Shown: positions 8,921 to 17,455 of the stretch, piece after piece
Numbering within the stretch: the first letter of the stretch is position 1
Layout: every line of letters starts with the position of its first letter
Origin: CALRWV02 sp943371965
GTDB lineage: Bacteria; Bacteroidota; JABWAT01
NCBI GenBank assembly: GCA_943371965.1
Contig: CALRWV020000011.1
Location: 20,989-84,988 of the forward strand
Length of the DNA stretch: 64,000 nt
Direction: 5' to 3'
Notes under the pieces: generated by a model
What the model was told of the DNA's origin: nothing
Database searches by the model: none
The model's input: the letters and a program-made list of their open reading frames with translations, nothing else
Translations under genes and position numbers: made by a program

Positions 8921-9508
8921 TCAGAAATGTGTATTTACCCGTAGTGAAGATTCAAGGAGTTTCAGGTATTCATCACGCGGAATATTTTGAGCGCCCAAAA
9001 ACAAAAGATGTTCTGTCATGAATTGGGTATCCAATAAAGTAAATTGATGATTCCTTAGATGTTCAATCAAATAATGGATTGCAACTTTACTTGCATTTGG
9101 AACGCGTGAAAACATGCTTTCACCAAAAAATGCACCCCGAAGTGAAACTCCATATAATCCCCCAACCAATTTTCCATCTTGAAATACTTCAACGGAATGG
9201 GCAAATCCACGGAGATGAAGTTGAAAATACCAGTCAATTATATCTTCTGAAATCCATGTTGAAGTCCGGTCGGCACAACCATGCATAACATCCAAAAAAG
9301 AAGTATTGAATTTTACTTCAAATGTTTTCCTGTTCAGAATATTGCGGAGAGATTTTTTCGGTTTGTAGGTTTCAAGCGGAAAAATTCCGCGTGGATCGGG
9401 AGAGTACCAGCTTATTTCACCGGTATCAGAATCAGCCATCGGAAAATACCCCTGACTGTAGGCATTCAATATTAAATCAGGGGTAATTTTAATTTCAGTT
9501 TCACTCAC
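8921..9508 (-). CDS. aat: Leucyl/phenylalanyl-tRNA--protein transferase
   Basis: A 195-residue Aat enzyme that adds Leu or Phe from aminoacyl-tRNA to proteins with N-terminal Arg or Lys, marking them for ClpAP (bacterial N-end rule). Family blocks are clear: AYSQGYFPMADSD, WYSPDPRGIFPLE, VMHGCADR with TWIS, HSVEVFQDGKLVGGLYGVSL, GAFFGESMFSR, and LLDTQFMTEHLLFLGA. The start codon is GTG, four bases after the stop of the ParA-like gene, so the two genes are probably one transcript. The length is close to the short form of the family. Confidence 0.95.
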   Translation of the reverse strand: MSETEIKITPDLILNAYSQGYFPMADSDTGEISWYSPDPRGIFPLETYKPKKSLRNILNRKTFEVKFNTSFLDVMHGCADRTSTWISEDIIDWYFQLHLRGFAHSVEVFQDGKLVGGLYGVSLRGAFFGESMFSRVPNASKVAIHYLIEHLRNHQFTLLDTQFMTEHLLFLGAQNIPRDEYLKLLESSLRVNTHF

Positions 9509-9511
9509 AAA

Positions 9512-10261
9512 TTACTTTTTCGGAGCGATTTTGCGTTTGATTTCACTCCATACCAATTTAAAAGAACGTGAAGCTATAGAGTTTGGCTTTGTGTAGCAAA
9601 CAGGTTCCTGGTGAATTCCCATTTTCTCAACATCAGACTGATAAGGAATATAATTTTTGCAGACCCGTTTTGCTGTTTTCGAAAAAGATTCCATTGATTC
9701 AAGATGCATATTTTTTCTGCGTTCAACCATAGAGAAAAAGGGAATGATCATTCCTGAATCCAATTTCGATTTTTCAAAAAAATTGATAATTTCATCGTAA
9801 GTTCTGAGAGAAAGTGTTGTTGGAACAGTTGGAACCAGCAGAAAATCCACCGCGTTGAAAATATTCTCGGAAACAAGCGAAATGCTTGGCGGACAATCAA
9901 TAAAAACAAAATCATAATCGTCTTTTAAAGGACGAAGAAGACTGTCAAGTTTCTTTTTTGAGTTATTCAGATCATCAAGCATGATATCCAGATTCCGGTA
10001 AGAAAAATCTGCAGGAAGAATATCGAGGTTTTCGTACTCAGTTTCCCTGATCATATCCGTTAAATCAGATTTTCCTTTTAATAAATGTTTTGATGAAGAT
10101 TCGGAATCATCAACCTTAAAATAAAAGGTTGCCGCCGCCTGGGGATCAAAATCGCACAGTAGCGTTTTCTTTCCTTCTTCAGCAGCCAGATAAGAAAAAT
10201 TTACTGCCGCTGCAGTTTTACCAACGCCACCCTTAATGTTGTACACACCAATAATTTTCAT
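9512..10261 (-). CDS. ParA/MinD-family ATPase
   Basis: A 249-residue deviant-Walker ATPase of the ParA/Soj type. Visible motifs are KGGVGKTAAAVNFSYLAAE (Walker A with signature Lys, residues 10-17), the DFDPQAAAT switch I and VFIDCPPSISLVSENIF (Walker B region). No ParB or parS-like partner is next to it; instead it heads a short operon with aat. It may position a non-chromosomal cargo or be an orphan Soj. A Bacteroidota-type promoter with an overlapping inverted repeat lies upstream, which could allow autoregulation. Confidence 0.85.
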   Translation of the reverse strand: MKIIGVYNIKGGVGKTAAAVNFSYLAAEEGKKTLLCDFDPQAAATFYFKVDDSESSSKHLLKGKSDLTDMIRETEYENLDILPADFSYRNLDIMLDDLNNSKKKLDSLLRPLKDDYDFVFIDCPPSISLVSENIFNAVDFLLVPTVPTTLSLRTYDEIINFFEKSKLDSGMIIPFFSMVERRKNMHLESMESFSKTAKRVCKNYIPYQSDVEKMGIHQEPVCYTKPNSIASRSFKLVWSEIKRKIAPKK

Positions 10262-10298
10262 AGTTTTATCCCTTTGAAAAATGACGAGTTGACGGGTA

Positions 10299-10331
10299 CA
10301 AATTTAATAATAAATTCAATTTTACTCCAAA
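10299..10331 (-). promoter_or_regulatory. Promoter for ParA-like gene
   Basis: On the minus strand, TTTG (complement of 10328-10331), 21 bases, then TAAATTTG (complement of 10299-10306) fits the Bacteroidota consensus TTTG-N19-21-TAnnTTTG exactly. It would give a leader of about 30 nt. The -33 box overlaps the inverted repeat ACTCCA/TGGAGT at 10324-10340. Confidence 0.7.
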
Positions 10332-10340
10332 AAATGGAGT
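10324..10340. promoter_or_regulatory. Inverted repeat over the -33 box (candidate operator)
   Basis: ACTCCA (10324-10329) and TGGAGT (10335-10340) are perfect reverse complements around five A residues and overlap the -33 element of the ParA-like gene's promoter. It is a plausible repressor site, but short. Confidence 0.4.
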
Positions 10341-10582
10341 GAAAACTGTTTTTCTTTTCAAAAGAGTCAGATTTCTCAGTTTAATCTGATTTGGAAACGG
10401 AAATGACTACTCCTTAATCAGATAAGATTTACAAAATTTTGTTTTACAGAGCCAAGTTATTTAAATTTCAAAACCGGGATTGATCAGTTATCTATTTTAA
10501 AAACGAAAAACGATTTGGCATGATTGTGGGTTAAAATAGATTAAAACCGCTTAGTTTATTCTGAAAAATAAAGAGAAACGCC

Positions 10583-11524
10583 ATGCAACGACGACATTTT
10601 ATTAAAATACTATTCTTTGTACTAATTCCATTCAAACTTTTTCCTGCAACTATTTTAAAAGTCTTTACAGATGTGAAAAGTAACTTCAAGATAATTTATT
10701 TGGATTTTACACTTAAAAGTGAATTTTTCAAGTTTTTAGAGAACGTTTTCAACTTATATCCTGAACAGGATTTTCACAAATTAATATCAGACGTTTCAGA
10801 AAAGTACAATTCTGACAAGGAAATTTACGTTGAAATTCAATCAAAACTTGGAACCATAACTCCGTTATTTTCAGCTTTTCAGTATCAATTACCAGCTCTT
10901 AAAAAGCAAAAAAAGGAGATGACGTCGCAAACTGTTAATCTTCTGGGCGATAAATCAAGTTATAATGGATTTCTGGAAATTGGTTCTTCAGGCAGATATC
11001 TGGATCCACTTGAAGAAGAGCTCAAAATAAGTGGTCAGAGGTATTATGCAGATTTTAAGGAGCCAACTTATGCTGTAACTGAAATGATTGACCGTGGTCA
11101 GTTATCTGTTGGAGCGAAGTTTATTCCGATGGCTAATTATCAAACTGATTTTAAAGGAACTATCTCTAACGAAAGTTTGGATTTGGTAACTGTTTATATC
11201 GGTTTCCACCACTGCCCTATCGACTTACGGTTCTCTTTTGTTTCTTCTATTCGTGATACAATGAGAACAGGTGCAAAACTGATTCTGCGAGATCATGACT
11301 GCAATTCGGAAAATCAAAAGACATTGGTTGCCTTGGCACATGACGTTTTCAATTTGGGTACACATGAAACATGGGAATATAACAGCAATGAACTGAGGAA
11401 TTTTTATTCGTTGGATTTCATTATTGATTTCGTGGAAAAAGTGGGATTCAAATTTGAAAACCGGATTCTGTTTCAGAATGGCGACCCAACTAAAAATGCG
11501 CTTATGCTTTTTACAAAAATTTAA
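10583..11524 (+). CDS. Methyltransferase-fold protein with Tat-type N-terminus
   Basis: A 313-residue protein. Residues 130-270 look like a class I SAM methyltransferase: a glycine-rich motif I (FLEIGSSGRYLDPL), a motif-II-like acidic strand, LDLVTVYIGFHHCP in the position of the post-II strand, RTGAKLILRDHD, and a C-terminal ALMLFTKI strand. The N-terminus, MQRRHFIKILFFVLIPF, carries a twin-arginine motif (RRHFIK) and a hydrophobic stretch, so the protein may be exported folded through Tat, which would be odd for a SAM enzyme. The downstream FAD oxidase begins 19 bases later and is probably in the same operon. The substrate is unknown. Confidence 0.65.
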   Translation: MQRRHFIKILFFVLIPFKLFPATILKVFTDVKSNFKIIYLDFTLKSEFFKFLENVFNLYPEQDFHKLISDVSEKYNSDKEIYVEIQSKLGTITPLFSAFQYQLPALKKQKKEMTSQTVNLLGDKSSYNGFLEIGSSGRYLDPLEEELKISGQRYYADFKEPTYAVTEMIDRGQLSVGAKFIPMANYQTDFKGTISNESLDLVTVYIGFHHCPIDLRFSFVSSIRDTMRTGAKLILRDHDCNSENQKTLVALAHDVFNLGTHETWEYNSNELRNFYSLDFIIDFVEKVGFKFENRILFQNGDPTKNALMLFTKI

Positions 11525-11543
11525 TTATTTGAAATTATATTTT

Positions 11544-14060
11544 ATGAAAAAAACCTCAAAATCAATAGCATCAATTTATTCAAATTTCACTGGTATTTTC
11601 TCGAATTTTTTCTTCTTCATCAAACTTGCACTTTGGGGGATTTATCAGAAGAAATCAATAATAATTCCGTTATATACAGTCATTGGTTATTTCTTTTTTG
11701 TTTCGGTAATGATACAAATTTCGGGCTGTTCAAGTTATGACAAAGTCCTGACAAACAAACGGATTAATGATGTTACTAAAATCAATCCTGTTTATGTCAG
11801 TAAAATAATAAGACCAACTGCAACCGAAGAAATTATTGAGGCAATTAAATCATCTACCGGACCAATTTCCATTGGTGGTGGAAAATTCAGCCAGGGTGGA
11901 CAAACAGCTTTTGAAAACAGCCTGCATATTGACATGAGATCATTCAATAAAATAATTGCACTCGATACCGTCAACAAGCAGATAACTGTTCAGTCAGGAG
12001 TAATTTGGAGAGATCTTCAAAAATTTGTTGACCCATTCAATTTTTCGGTAAAAATCATGCAGACCTATGCAGATTTTACCGTTGGTGGTTCTATTTCTGT
12101 CAATTGCCATGGAAGGTATATTGGTTACGGACCCATAATTTCATCTGTTTTGTCACTTAAAATCATAACAGCTTCAGGAGAAGAAATTACTGCAAACCGT
12201 ACAGAAAATTACGTTATCTTTAAAGCAGTTGTCGGAGGTTATGGAGGCATAGGTGTAATTACAGAAGCTACTTTGCAGTTGGCAGATAATGTGAAAGTAG
12301 AACGGAAAACTGTTATGGTAAACGCAGATGGTTATCGTGATTTTTTCAACAAAAATATAAGGGACAATAAAGAAGTTGTATTCCAGAACGGAGATTTATA
12401 TCCACCCGATTTTAATGAAGTCAACAGTGTTTATTGGTTGAAATCAGAAAAGGAGTTAACCGATACTGTTAGGGTTAATCAGAAAAAAAATGATTATCTG
12501 CTTGAAAAAAATGCTGTTCAGATGGTTTCTTGGGGACATTTTGGAAAATGGCTCAGACGCAGTGTGTTTGATCCGGTTTTATACAATTCAGAAAAAGTGG
12601 TTTGGCGGAATAACGAAGCGAGTTATGATGTAAATGAACTTGAACCCGAATCGCGTGAAAAAGATACTTATGTTTTGCAGGAATATTTTATTCCGGTTGG
12701 AAACATCAACTCATTTATTCCAAAAATGAAATCTATTTATGATAAGTATGATGTAAATGTAATGAATGTATCACTCCGTCACGCGCTCCCTGATTCTGAA
12801 TCCTATTTGGCTTGGGCGAAAGATGAAGTATTTGCATTTGTAATTTATTACAAACAGGGAACAGATGATGAATCCAAAGAAATTGTCAAAAAGTGGACTG
12901 TTGAAATGACCGATGCAATCTTAAGCGAGAATGGAAGATGGTATTTACCTTACCAGCCTCACGCTTCAATTGAACAATTTCAAAAAGGATATCCGGGTTC
13001 TGACAAATATTTTGAAATCAAGAAAAAGATTGATCCTGAAAACCGCTTCAATAATAAATTGCTTGATAAATATAATCCAAATCTTAAAGCCAATATCAAT
13101 CATAAGCGAAATGAAATAAAAGGATATTTCAGACCAGAAGACCAAACTGTTCTGACTGTTCCGGAATGGTACTTGGTTTACAATCCGAAAGAATATTCTG
13201 ATTATCTGGAATCCGGAAAAAATCCATCTGCTTTTCCTTTTTACAGTTCAGTTGATGAATATTGGACACTTTATAGCCGTTCAATGAAATTGGTTTCAGA
13301 AGCTTATCCGGAAAATGATGAATACAAAACAATGCTTCGTGTCATTGGTACAAGCGTTACTTTGGAATATTCTGTTAAAATGATTTATGAAAATACAGCA
13401 GGTAGATTTTTTGGATTATTTGCTGAAGATTCTATTTCTGCACAGGAAAAAACAATCATTAAAGCGAACAGGGCTTACAGTGATTTTATTTATGACACGG
13501 CATGGTATGAATTCAAATTTTTGCCGTGGATTGGTAAAGTTTGGTCAGAAACAGATTCTTCAAAAAGCAGTTTTTTCAGAAAATGGGAGCGTACTTTATT
13601 TTTTACAACCGAGTTTACCGGAAAGGCATTTTATGCACAGTTAATTCAGTGGGCTGCACAGGCAAGTTATGAACCTCCAGTAACGGATATTTACCTTCTA
13701 GTATCAATGCCGGATTCCATTCCCAAAAATCCTGCTCTGAAAATAATTGAAGAAGAAAACGGAAAGAAAATTATTGGGATTAAAAGATGGGGAGCTTTTA
13801 CAGAAACAATGTTAGGGCTGACAGATCAAAATATTGAAATTTTCGAAATTGGAGGAAATGACGAAATAGCAGTTTCTGTTATTTTGGAAAAATCCAAATC
13901 AGTGGATTTTAAAGATTCGAATTTGTTGTATGAATCAAGAATTGTAACAAAAGCTGAATTGAAAAGAGAAGTATATATTCTTCCTGTAAACGAACTTCTC
14001 CCATTTATCCGTTATTCAAAAATGAACAATTATAATATTGAACATATTTATGATTACTAG
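11544..14060 (+). CDS. Membrane-anchored FAD oxidase (ALO/DprE1-like) with extra C-terminal domain
   Basis: An 838-residue protein from the Met at 11544; a longer frame from 11424 would overlap the upstream gene by 101 bases and is unlikely. Two hydrophobic segments (about 15-60) end in an ISGC lipobox-like sequence. A PCMH-type FAD-binding domain (about 85-255) follows, with GPISIGGGKFSQGGQT, TVGGSISVNCHG and GGYGGIGVITEATL. Lys stands where covalent members have the FAD-linking His. An ALO-type substrate/cap domain ends near 515 with KKKIDPENRFNN. Residues 525-838 form an additional domain I do not recognise (GYFRPEDQTVLTVPEWYLVY onward). It probably oxidises a sugar lactone or polyol at the envelope face; the substrate is unknown. 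Confidence 0.8.
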   Translation: MKKTSKSIASIYSNFTGIFSNFFFFIKLALWGIYQKKSIIIPLYTVIGYFFFVSVMIQISGCSSYDKVLTNKRINDVTKINPVYVSKIIRPTATEEIIEAIKSSTGPISIGGGKFSQGGQTAFENSLHIDMRSFNKIIALDTVNKQITVQSGVIWRDLQKFVDPFNFSVKIMQTYADFTVGGSISVNCHGRYIGYGPIISSVLSLKIITASGEEITANRTENYVIFKAVVGGYGGIGVITEATLQLADNVKVERKTVMVNADGYRDFFNKNIRDNKEVVFQNGDLYPPDFNEVNSVYWLKSEKELTDTVRVNQKKNDYLLEKNAVQMVSWGHFGKWLRRSVFDPVLYNSEKVVWRNNEASYDVNELEPESREKDTYVLQEYFIPVGNINSFIPKMKSIYDKYDVNVMNVSLRHALPDSESYLAWAKDEVFAFVIYYKQGTDDESKEIVKKWTVEMTDAILSENGRWYLPYQPHASIEQFQKGYPGSDKYFEIKKKIDPENRFNNKLLDKYNPNLKANINHKRNEIKGYFRPEDQTVLTVPEWYLVYNPKEYSDYLESGKNPSAFPFYSSVDEYWTLYSRSMKLVSEAYPENDEYKTMLRVIGTSVTLEYSVKMIYENTAGRFFGLFAEDSISAQEKTIIKANRAYSDFIYDTAWYEFKFLPWIGKVWSETDSSKSSFFRKWERTLFFTTEFTGKAFYAQLIQWAAQASYEPPVTDIYLLVSMPDSIPKNPALKIIEEENGKKIIGIKRWGAFTETMLGLTDQNIEIFEIGGNDEIAVSVILEKSKSVDFKDSNLLYESRIVTKAELKREVYILPVNELLPFIRYSKMNNYNIEHIYDY

Positions 14061-14093
14061 AAAAAGATTGAAGGGTTTACTGTTCTTCAAATA

Positions 14094-14804
14094 CTACTTC
14101 AAATTGTGAAAAACTGCCTGAACGTCATCTTCTTCTTCAAGCTTTGCAATAAGTTCAAGAACTTCGGTTGCATGTTCTTCGGAAAGTTCGGTTTGTGTTG
14201 CCGGAATGCGTTGAAGTTCAGCACTTTCAGGCACAATTTTGCGCTCTTCCAACGCTTTTTGCATGACAGCAAAATCGGTAAAACTGGTATAAACATAAAC
14301 ATTATTGTCTTCGTCAACCGCAAAATCTTCAGCTCCGAAATCAATCAGATCCAATTCAAGATCATCCAGATTTCTGCCTTCTGCTTTAAATTTGAAAACG
14401 CCTTTACGCTGAAAAAGAAAATCCAAAGCACCTGAAACGGATAACGTCCCACCTGATCTGGTTACATGCATTCTCACGTTCGCGACAGTTCTGGTTGGAT
14501 TATCAGTTGCAGTTTCAATATAAATTGCAATTCCGTGAGGACCGTAAGCTTCATAATTTACTTCTGAAAGATTGGATGCATCTTTTGATGATGCCCTTTT
14601 AATTGCGGCATCCACCCGATCTTTTGGCATATTTACGCCTTTTGCGTTTTGAATTGCCATTCTTAAACGTGGATTGTTGTCCGGTTCAGCGCCACCGGCT
14701 TTTACTGCAATTGCAATTTCTCTTCCGATTTTGGTAAATGCTTTCGCCATTCTGTCGAAACGGGCGAACATGGTATGTTTTCTTTTTTCGAATATACGAC
14801 CCAT
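14094..14804 (-). CDS. yebC: YebC/PmpR-family regulator
   Basis: A 236-residue member of the YebC/PmpR (TACO1) family; members act as DNA-binding regulators or help ribosomes through difficult sequences. The PmpR-type N-terminus is present (MGRIFEKRKHTMFARFDRM), followed by AFTKIGREIAIAVKAGG, NPRLRMAIQNAKGVNMPKD and NYEAYGPHGIAIYIETATDN. It has the usual three-domain length with an acidic C-terminal end. It is monocistronic, with its own promoter at 14849-14879. Confidence 0.92.
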   Translation of the reverse strand: MGRIFEKRKHTMFARFDRMAKAFTKIGREIAIAVKAGGAEPDNNPRLRMAIQNAKGVNMPKDRVDAAIKRASSKDASNLSEVNYEAYGPHGIAIYIETATDNPTRTVANVRMHVTRSGGTLSVSGALDFLFQRKGVFKFKAEGRNLDDLELDLIDFGAEDFAVDEDNNVYVYTSFTDFAVMQKALEERKIVPESAELQRIPATQTELSEEHATEVLELIAKLEEEDDVQAVFHNLK

Positions 14805-14848
14805 AAATTCTTATCTCTCTGCTGGTTTTTTCACGTTTTTTAAGTGTG

Positions 14849-14879
14849 CAAAATTAATGATTGCGGTCAAGCTATCAAA
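14849..14879 (-). promoter_or_regulatory. Promoter for YebC-family gene
   Basis: The minus strand reads TTTG (complement of 14876-14879), 19 bases, then TAATTTTG (complement of 14849-14856), a full match to TTTG-N19-21-TAnnTTTG. It gives a leader of about 38 nt to the ATG at 14804. Confidence 0.7.
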
Positions 14880-14886
14880 ATAAAGA

Positions 14887-15315
14887 TCAGTTCTTTGATA
14901 CCGATTTAAAATAGTTGATAAATTCTTCGGCAGACATTACTGGAATGATACTTTTTCCAAAATCCTTTTTATTTCGTGTAATGATAAAATCAATGGAGTT
15001 TTCAAGAGCAGAATAATATTGAATAGCATCTTCAAAATCAGGAAAATCGGAATGTAAAGCTGAATCAATATGACTCTCAAATACAGATATTATTTTTAAT
15101 TTACTTCGCAATCTCTTCAGCAAATCAATCGCAACAATTTTCCCGGATGTACCTGAAAGAATATAATGAAGATTTGAAAACATAACCGGTGTGGAAAAAC
15201 CTTCAATTATTCTCAGATCCAAAAGTGAAAAAAGCTGATTTGCGCTTTCATAATAGCCATTTCGTTTTGATAAGAAATCCAATGTAACATCAGTATCTAC
15301 CAATATTCTTTCCAT
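14887..15315 (-). CDS. PIN-domain toxin (VapC-like)
   Basis: A 142-residue PIN-fold endoribonuclease, the toxin half of a type II toxin-antitoxin pair. Acidic residues expected for metal binding are present in ILVDTDVTLDFL (Asp7 and Asp9), in the FPDFEDAIQYYSA segment, and in IITRNKKDFGKS near the C-terminus. Its start overlaps the antitoxin stop by one base (TAATG), giving strict co-translation. RNA target unknown. Such pairs are often mobile, though no mobile element is visible here. Confidence 0.85.
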   Translation of the reverse strand: MERILVDTDVTLDFLSKRNGYYESANQLFSLLDLRIIEGFSTPVMFSNLHYILSGTSGKIVAIDLLKRLRSKLKIISVFESHIDSALHSDFPDFEDAIQYYSALENSIDFIITRNKKDFGKSIIPVMSAEEFINYFKSVSKN

Positions 15316-15569
15316 TATTTATATTTTTCCAATAATCTTTTCAATTTCTCTTCTTTGATATCATAATCGTCCGGAAGACTAACAGTTCCCATCATTGATT
15401 TTACCCAAGGTGTAATTTCAATTTCATCTGATTCTTTTTTGTTCTCGTCCGGCAAAAACCGGAAAAAATTTTCAACAACTTTTGATAAGCTTTCGTCATG
15501 ATCTTTTGCATAACGTTTTGCTTTTTCAATTAAATCAGCATCCAATTTTAAAGTTAATTTTGTTTCCAT
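15315..15569 (-). CDS. RHH-type antitoxin (DUF6364-like)
   Basis: An 84-residue antitoxin. The N-terminal half, METKLTLKLDADLIEKAKRY, is a ribbon-helix-helix start (one basic beta strand plus two helices), and the C-terminal half (about 45-84) is charged and would wrap the PIN toxin. It precedes the toxin, as is usual. An AGGTGA Shine-Dalgarno lies just before the ATG, inside a region with repeated TGTACGTA boxes that it probably binds to repress its own operon. Confidence 0.82.
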   Translation of the reverse strand: METKLTLKLDADLIEKAKRYAKDHDESLSKVVENFFRFLPDENKKESDEIEITPWVKSMMGTVSLPDDYDIKEEKLKRLLEKYK

Positions 15570-15577
15570 AAGTCACC

Positions 15578-15608
15578 TGTACGTACATTTATTTAATTAT
15601 TGTACGTA
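15578..15608. promoter_or_regulatory. Repeated TGTACGTA boxes: candidate toxin-antitoxin operator
   Basis: TGTACGTACA (palindromic, 15578-15587) and TGTACGTAAT (15601-15610) are spaced 23 bases apart, about two helical turns, immediately upstream of the antitoxin ATG. On the minus strand they cover a possible -7 box (TAAATTAC) that has TTTG 19 bases further upstream. RHH antitoxins typically bind such paired sites. Confidence 0.6.
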
Positions 15609-15689
15609 ATTTATAAAATAATTCTGATTTTTCAAACAAAATTTTGGAGTGAACTCAACATATACTCAATTCATTTAATTATAAATCAA

Positions 15690-17222
15690 TCACATAAATA
15701 AATTTCTATCCAACGATCTGTACTGAATTGCTTCTGAAATGTGTTCTGCTTTTATTTCATCTGAATCAGAAAGATCGGCAATGGTTCTGCTTACTTTTAA
15801 AATCCGGTCATAAGCCCGTGCACTGAAACCCAGTTTTTCCATAGCAACTTTGAGTAATTGCTGACCACTTTCCTCCAACTTGCAATAAAGTTTGATGTCT
15901 TTCGATTTCATTTGGGAATTGCTGTAAATCGGTTTTCCCTTAAATCTTTCCATCTGCCGTTTTCTTGCAGTTATGACTCTTTTTCTGATTTCAGTGGAAT
16001 TTTCTCCAATTGATTTTTGGGATAACTCACGGTATCCAACGGCCGGAACTTCACAGTGAATATCAATCCGATCCAAAAGAGGACCTGAAATTCTTGCCAT
16101 ATATTTTTGAATCTGCTGAATAGTACAATTGCACTCATGATTCGGATCGGTATAATATCCACAAGGACAAGGATTCATTGAGGCTACCAGCATAAACTGT
16201 GCAGGGTAATCAACCGAAAAAGTAGCACGTGAAATTGTTACTTTTCCATCTTCCAATGGCTGACGCATCACTTCCAAAGCATTTCTTGTAAATTCAGGGA
16301 GTTCATCCAAAAACAAAACACCGTGATGTGAAAGTGAAATTTCTCCGGGTTTGGGATGGTGACCACCACCAACCAACGCAACATCAGAAACCGTATGGTG
16401 TGGAGACCGGAAAGGTCGTGTTCCAAGTAATCCACTTTTTGTTTGAAGCAAACCCGCAACAGAATGAATTTTGGTGCATTCCAACGCTTCCGGCAAACTC
16501 AATGGTGGCAAAATACCTGGAATCCGTCTTGCCAACATAGTTTTTCCGCTTCCAGGTGGTCCGATCATTATTATGTTATGACCACCTGCGGCAGAAACTT
16601 CCAAAGCCCGTTTAACATTTTCCTGTCCTTTTACATCAGAAAAGTCTTCAAAATATTGTGTTGATTGTTCAAAGATTTTATCAATTTCAATTTCAAGTGG
16701 AATTTGTGAAGCAGTATCATTCAAAAATTGAACAGCATCAGTTAAAGTTTTCATTGGGTAAACCTGCAATCCTTCAACTACAGCAGCTTCATTTGAATTT
16801 TCTTCCGGAATCAATATTCCTTTGAAACCCTGATTCTGTGCAGCAATCGCTATGGAAAGCGCACCTTTTATCGGACGGATTTTTCCATCAAGTGCCAATT
16901 CACCCAACAGCAAATAATCTTTCAGCGGATCTATTTGAACCTGATCTGCGGCTGCCAGAATTCCGATTGCTATTGGTAAATCGAAAGCTGAACCTTCTTT
17001 CCGCACATCAGCCGGGGCAAGATTTACCGTTATCCGTTTATTTGGGAAAACAAATCCTGAATTTTTTATAGCACTGGCAACCCGCTCTTTTGATTCCTTT
17101 ACTGCTGAATCCGGTAATCCGACAGTTATAAATCCCGGCATTTGATTTTCAAGATTGCATTCAACTTCAACAATAAAAGCATCCACACCAACTGTTGATG
17201 ATGAAAAAGTTTGAGCCAACAT
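15690..17222 (-). CDS. yifB: YifB/ComM-family Mg-chelatase-like AAA+ ATPase
   Basis: A 510-residue AAA+ protein of the YifB/ComM family; ComM-type members are branch-migration helicases in natural transformation. Domain order: Lon-like N-domain (about 1-165, [17 protein letters not shown]), AAA+ module with Walker [17 protein letters not shown], Walker [10 protein letters not shown] and sensor segments, a Cys-rich insert ([17 protein letters not shown]), and a C-terminal Mg_chelatase_C domain. I chose Met at 17222 because family members begin with this segment and AGGAGA lies just upstream; a start at 17261 adds 13 unconserved residues. No competence genes are adjacent. Confidence 0.93.
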   Translation of the reverse strand: MLAQTFSSSTVGVDAFIVEVECNLENQMPGFITVGLPDSAVKESKERVASAIKNSGFVFPNKRITVNLAPADVRKEGSAFDLPIAIGILAAADQVQIDPLKDYLLLGELALDGKIRPIKGALSIAIAAQNQGFKGILIPEENSNEAAVVEGLQVYPMKTLTDAVQFLNDTASQIPLEIEIDKIFEQSTQYFEDFSDVKGQENVKRALEVSAAGGHNIIMIGPPGSGKTMLARRIPGILPPLSLPEALECTKIHSVAGLLQTKSGLLGTRPFRSPHHTVSDVALVGGGHHPKPGEISLSHHGVLFLDELPEFTRNALEVMRQPLEDGKVTISRATFSVDYPAQFMLVASMNPCPCGYYTDPNHECNCTIQQIQKYMARISGPLLDRIDIHCEVPAVGYRELSQKSIGENSTEIRKRVITARKRQMERFKGKPIYSNSQMKSKDIKLYCKLEESGQQLLKVAMEKLGFSARAYDRILKVSRTIADLSDSDEIKAEHISEAIQYRSLDRNLFM

Positions 17223-17229
17223 ATTTTTC

Positions 17230-17249
17230 TCCTGTATTTTTTTACAGGA
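17230..17249 (-). promoter_or_regulatory. Hairpin overlapping the yifB ribosome-binding site
   Basis: On the transcript, TCCTGTA and TACAGGA form a 7-bp stem with a six-A loop, ending inside the AGGAGA Shine-Dalgarno eight bases before the start codon. The stem could hide the ribosome-binding site. Confidence 0.5.
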
Positions 17250-17455
17250 AGTTGAGTACAATCAAAATGCCAAAAATTGAAATACTGCCTAATTAGTTTG
17301 GAAATGCACATTGATGGAAAAACAATGACTTAGGTTTTCGGATTTCCGTAAAACTATAAACGGAATTTCGGGATATGGAATTTAAATTTCGGAAATTTGA
17401 TGACACTTGAGTTTCATTCAAAAATCAAAGCAGAACGAAGGAAAACAGGAAAATT

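Larger units (their letters stand above)
10262..10582. other. Intergenic region of 321 bases between divergent genes
   Basis: This stretch is AT-rich and holds the minus-strand promoter of the ParA-like gene at its left side. At the right end, AAGAGAAACGCC precedes the ATG of the methyltransferase-like gene. I found no RNA gene, no open frame worth calling and no confident plus-strand promoter. Confidence 0.6.

Noticed and set aside
11424..11543. In-frame extension of the FAD oxidase by 40 residues
   Set aside because: It would overlap the methyltransferase-like gene by 101 bases in another frame and has no conserved or signal-like content; the Met at 11544 is directly followed by a plausible membrane anchor.
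14064..14099. Weak hairpin between the FAD oxidase and YebC-family genes
   Set aside because: Only about six paired bases (TTGAAG/CTTCAA) and no T-run, too weak to call a terminator.
14099..14344. Alternative minus-strand open frame inside the YebC-family gene
   Set aside because: It lies fully within the well-supported YebC-family coding frame and shows no domain or start signal.
17223..17261. Upstream yifB start (13 extra residues)
   Set aside because: Family members start at the chosen Met, and the good Shine-Dalgarno and hairpin lie inside the extension.
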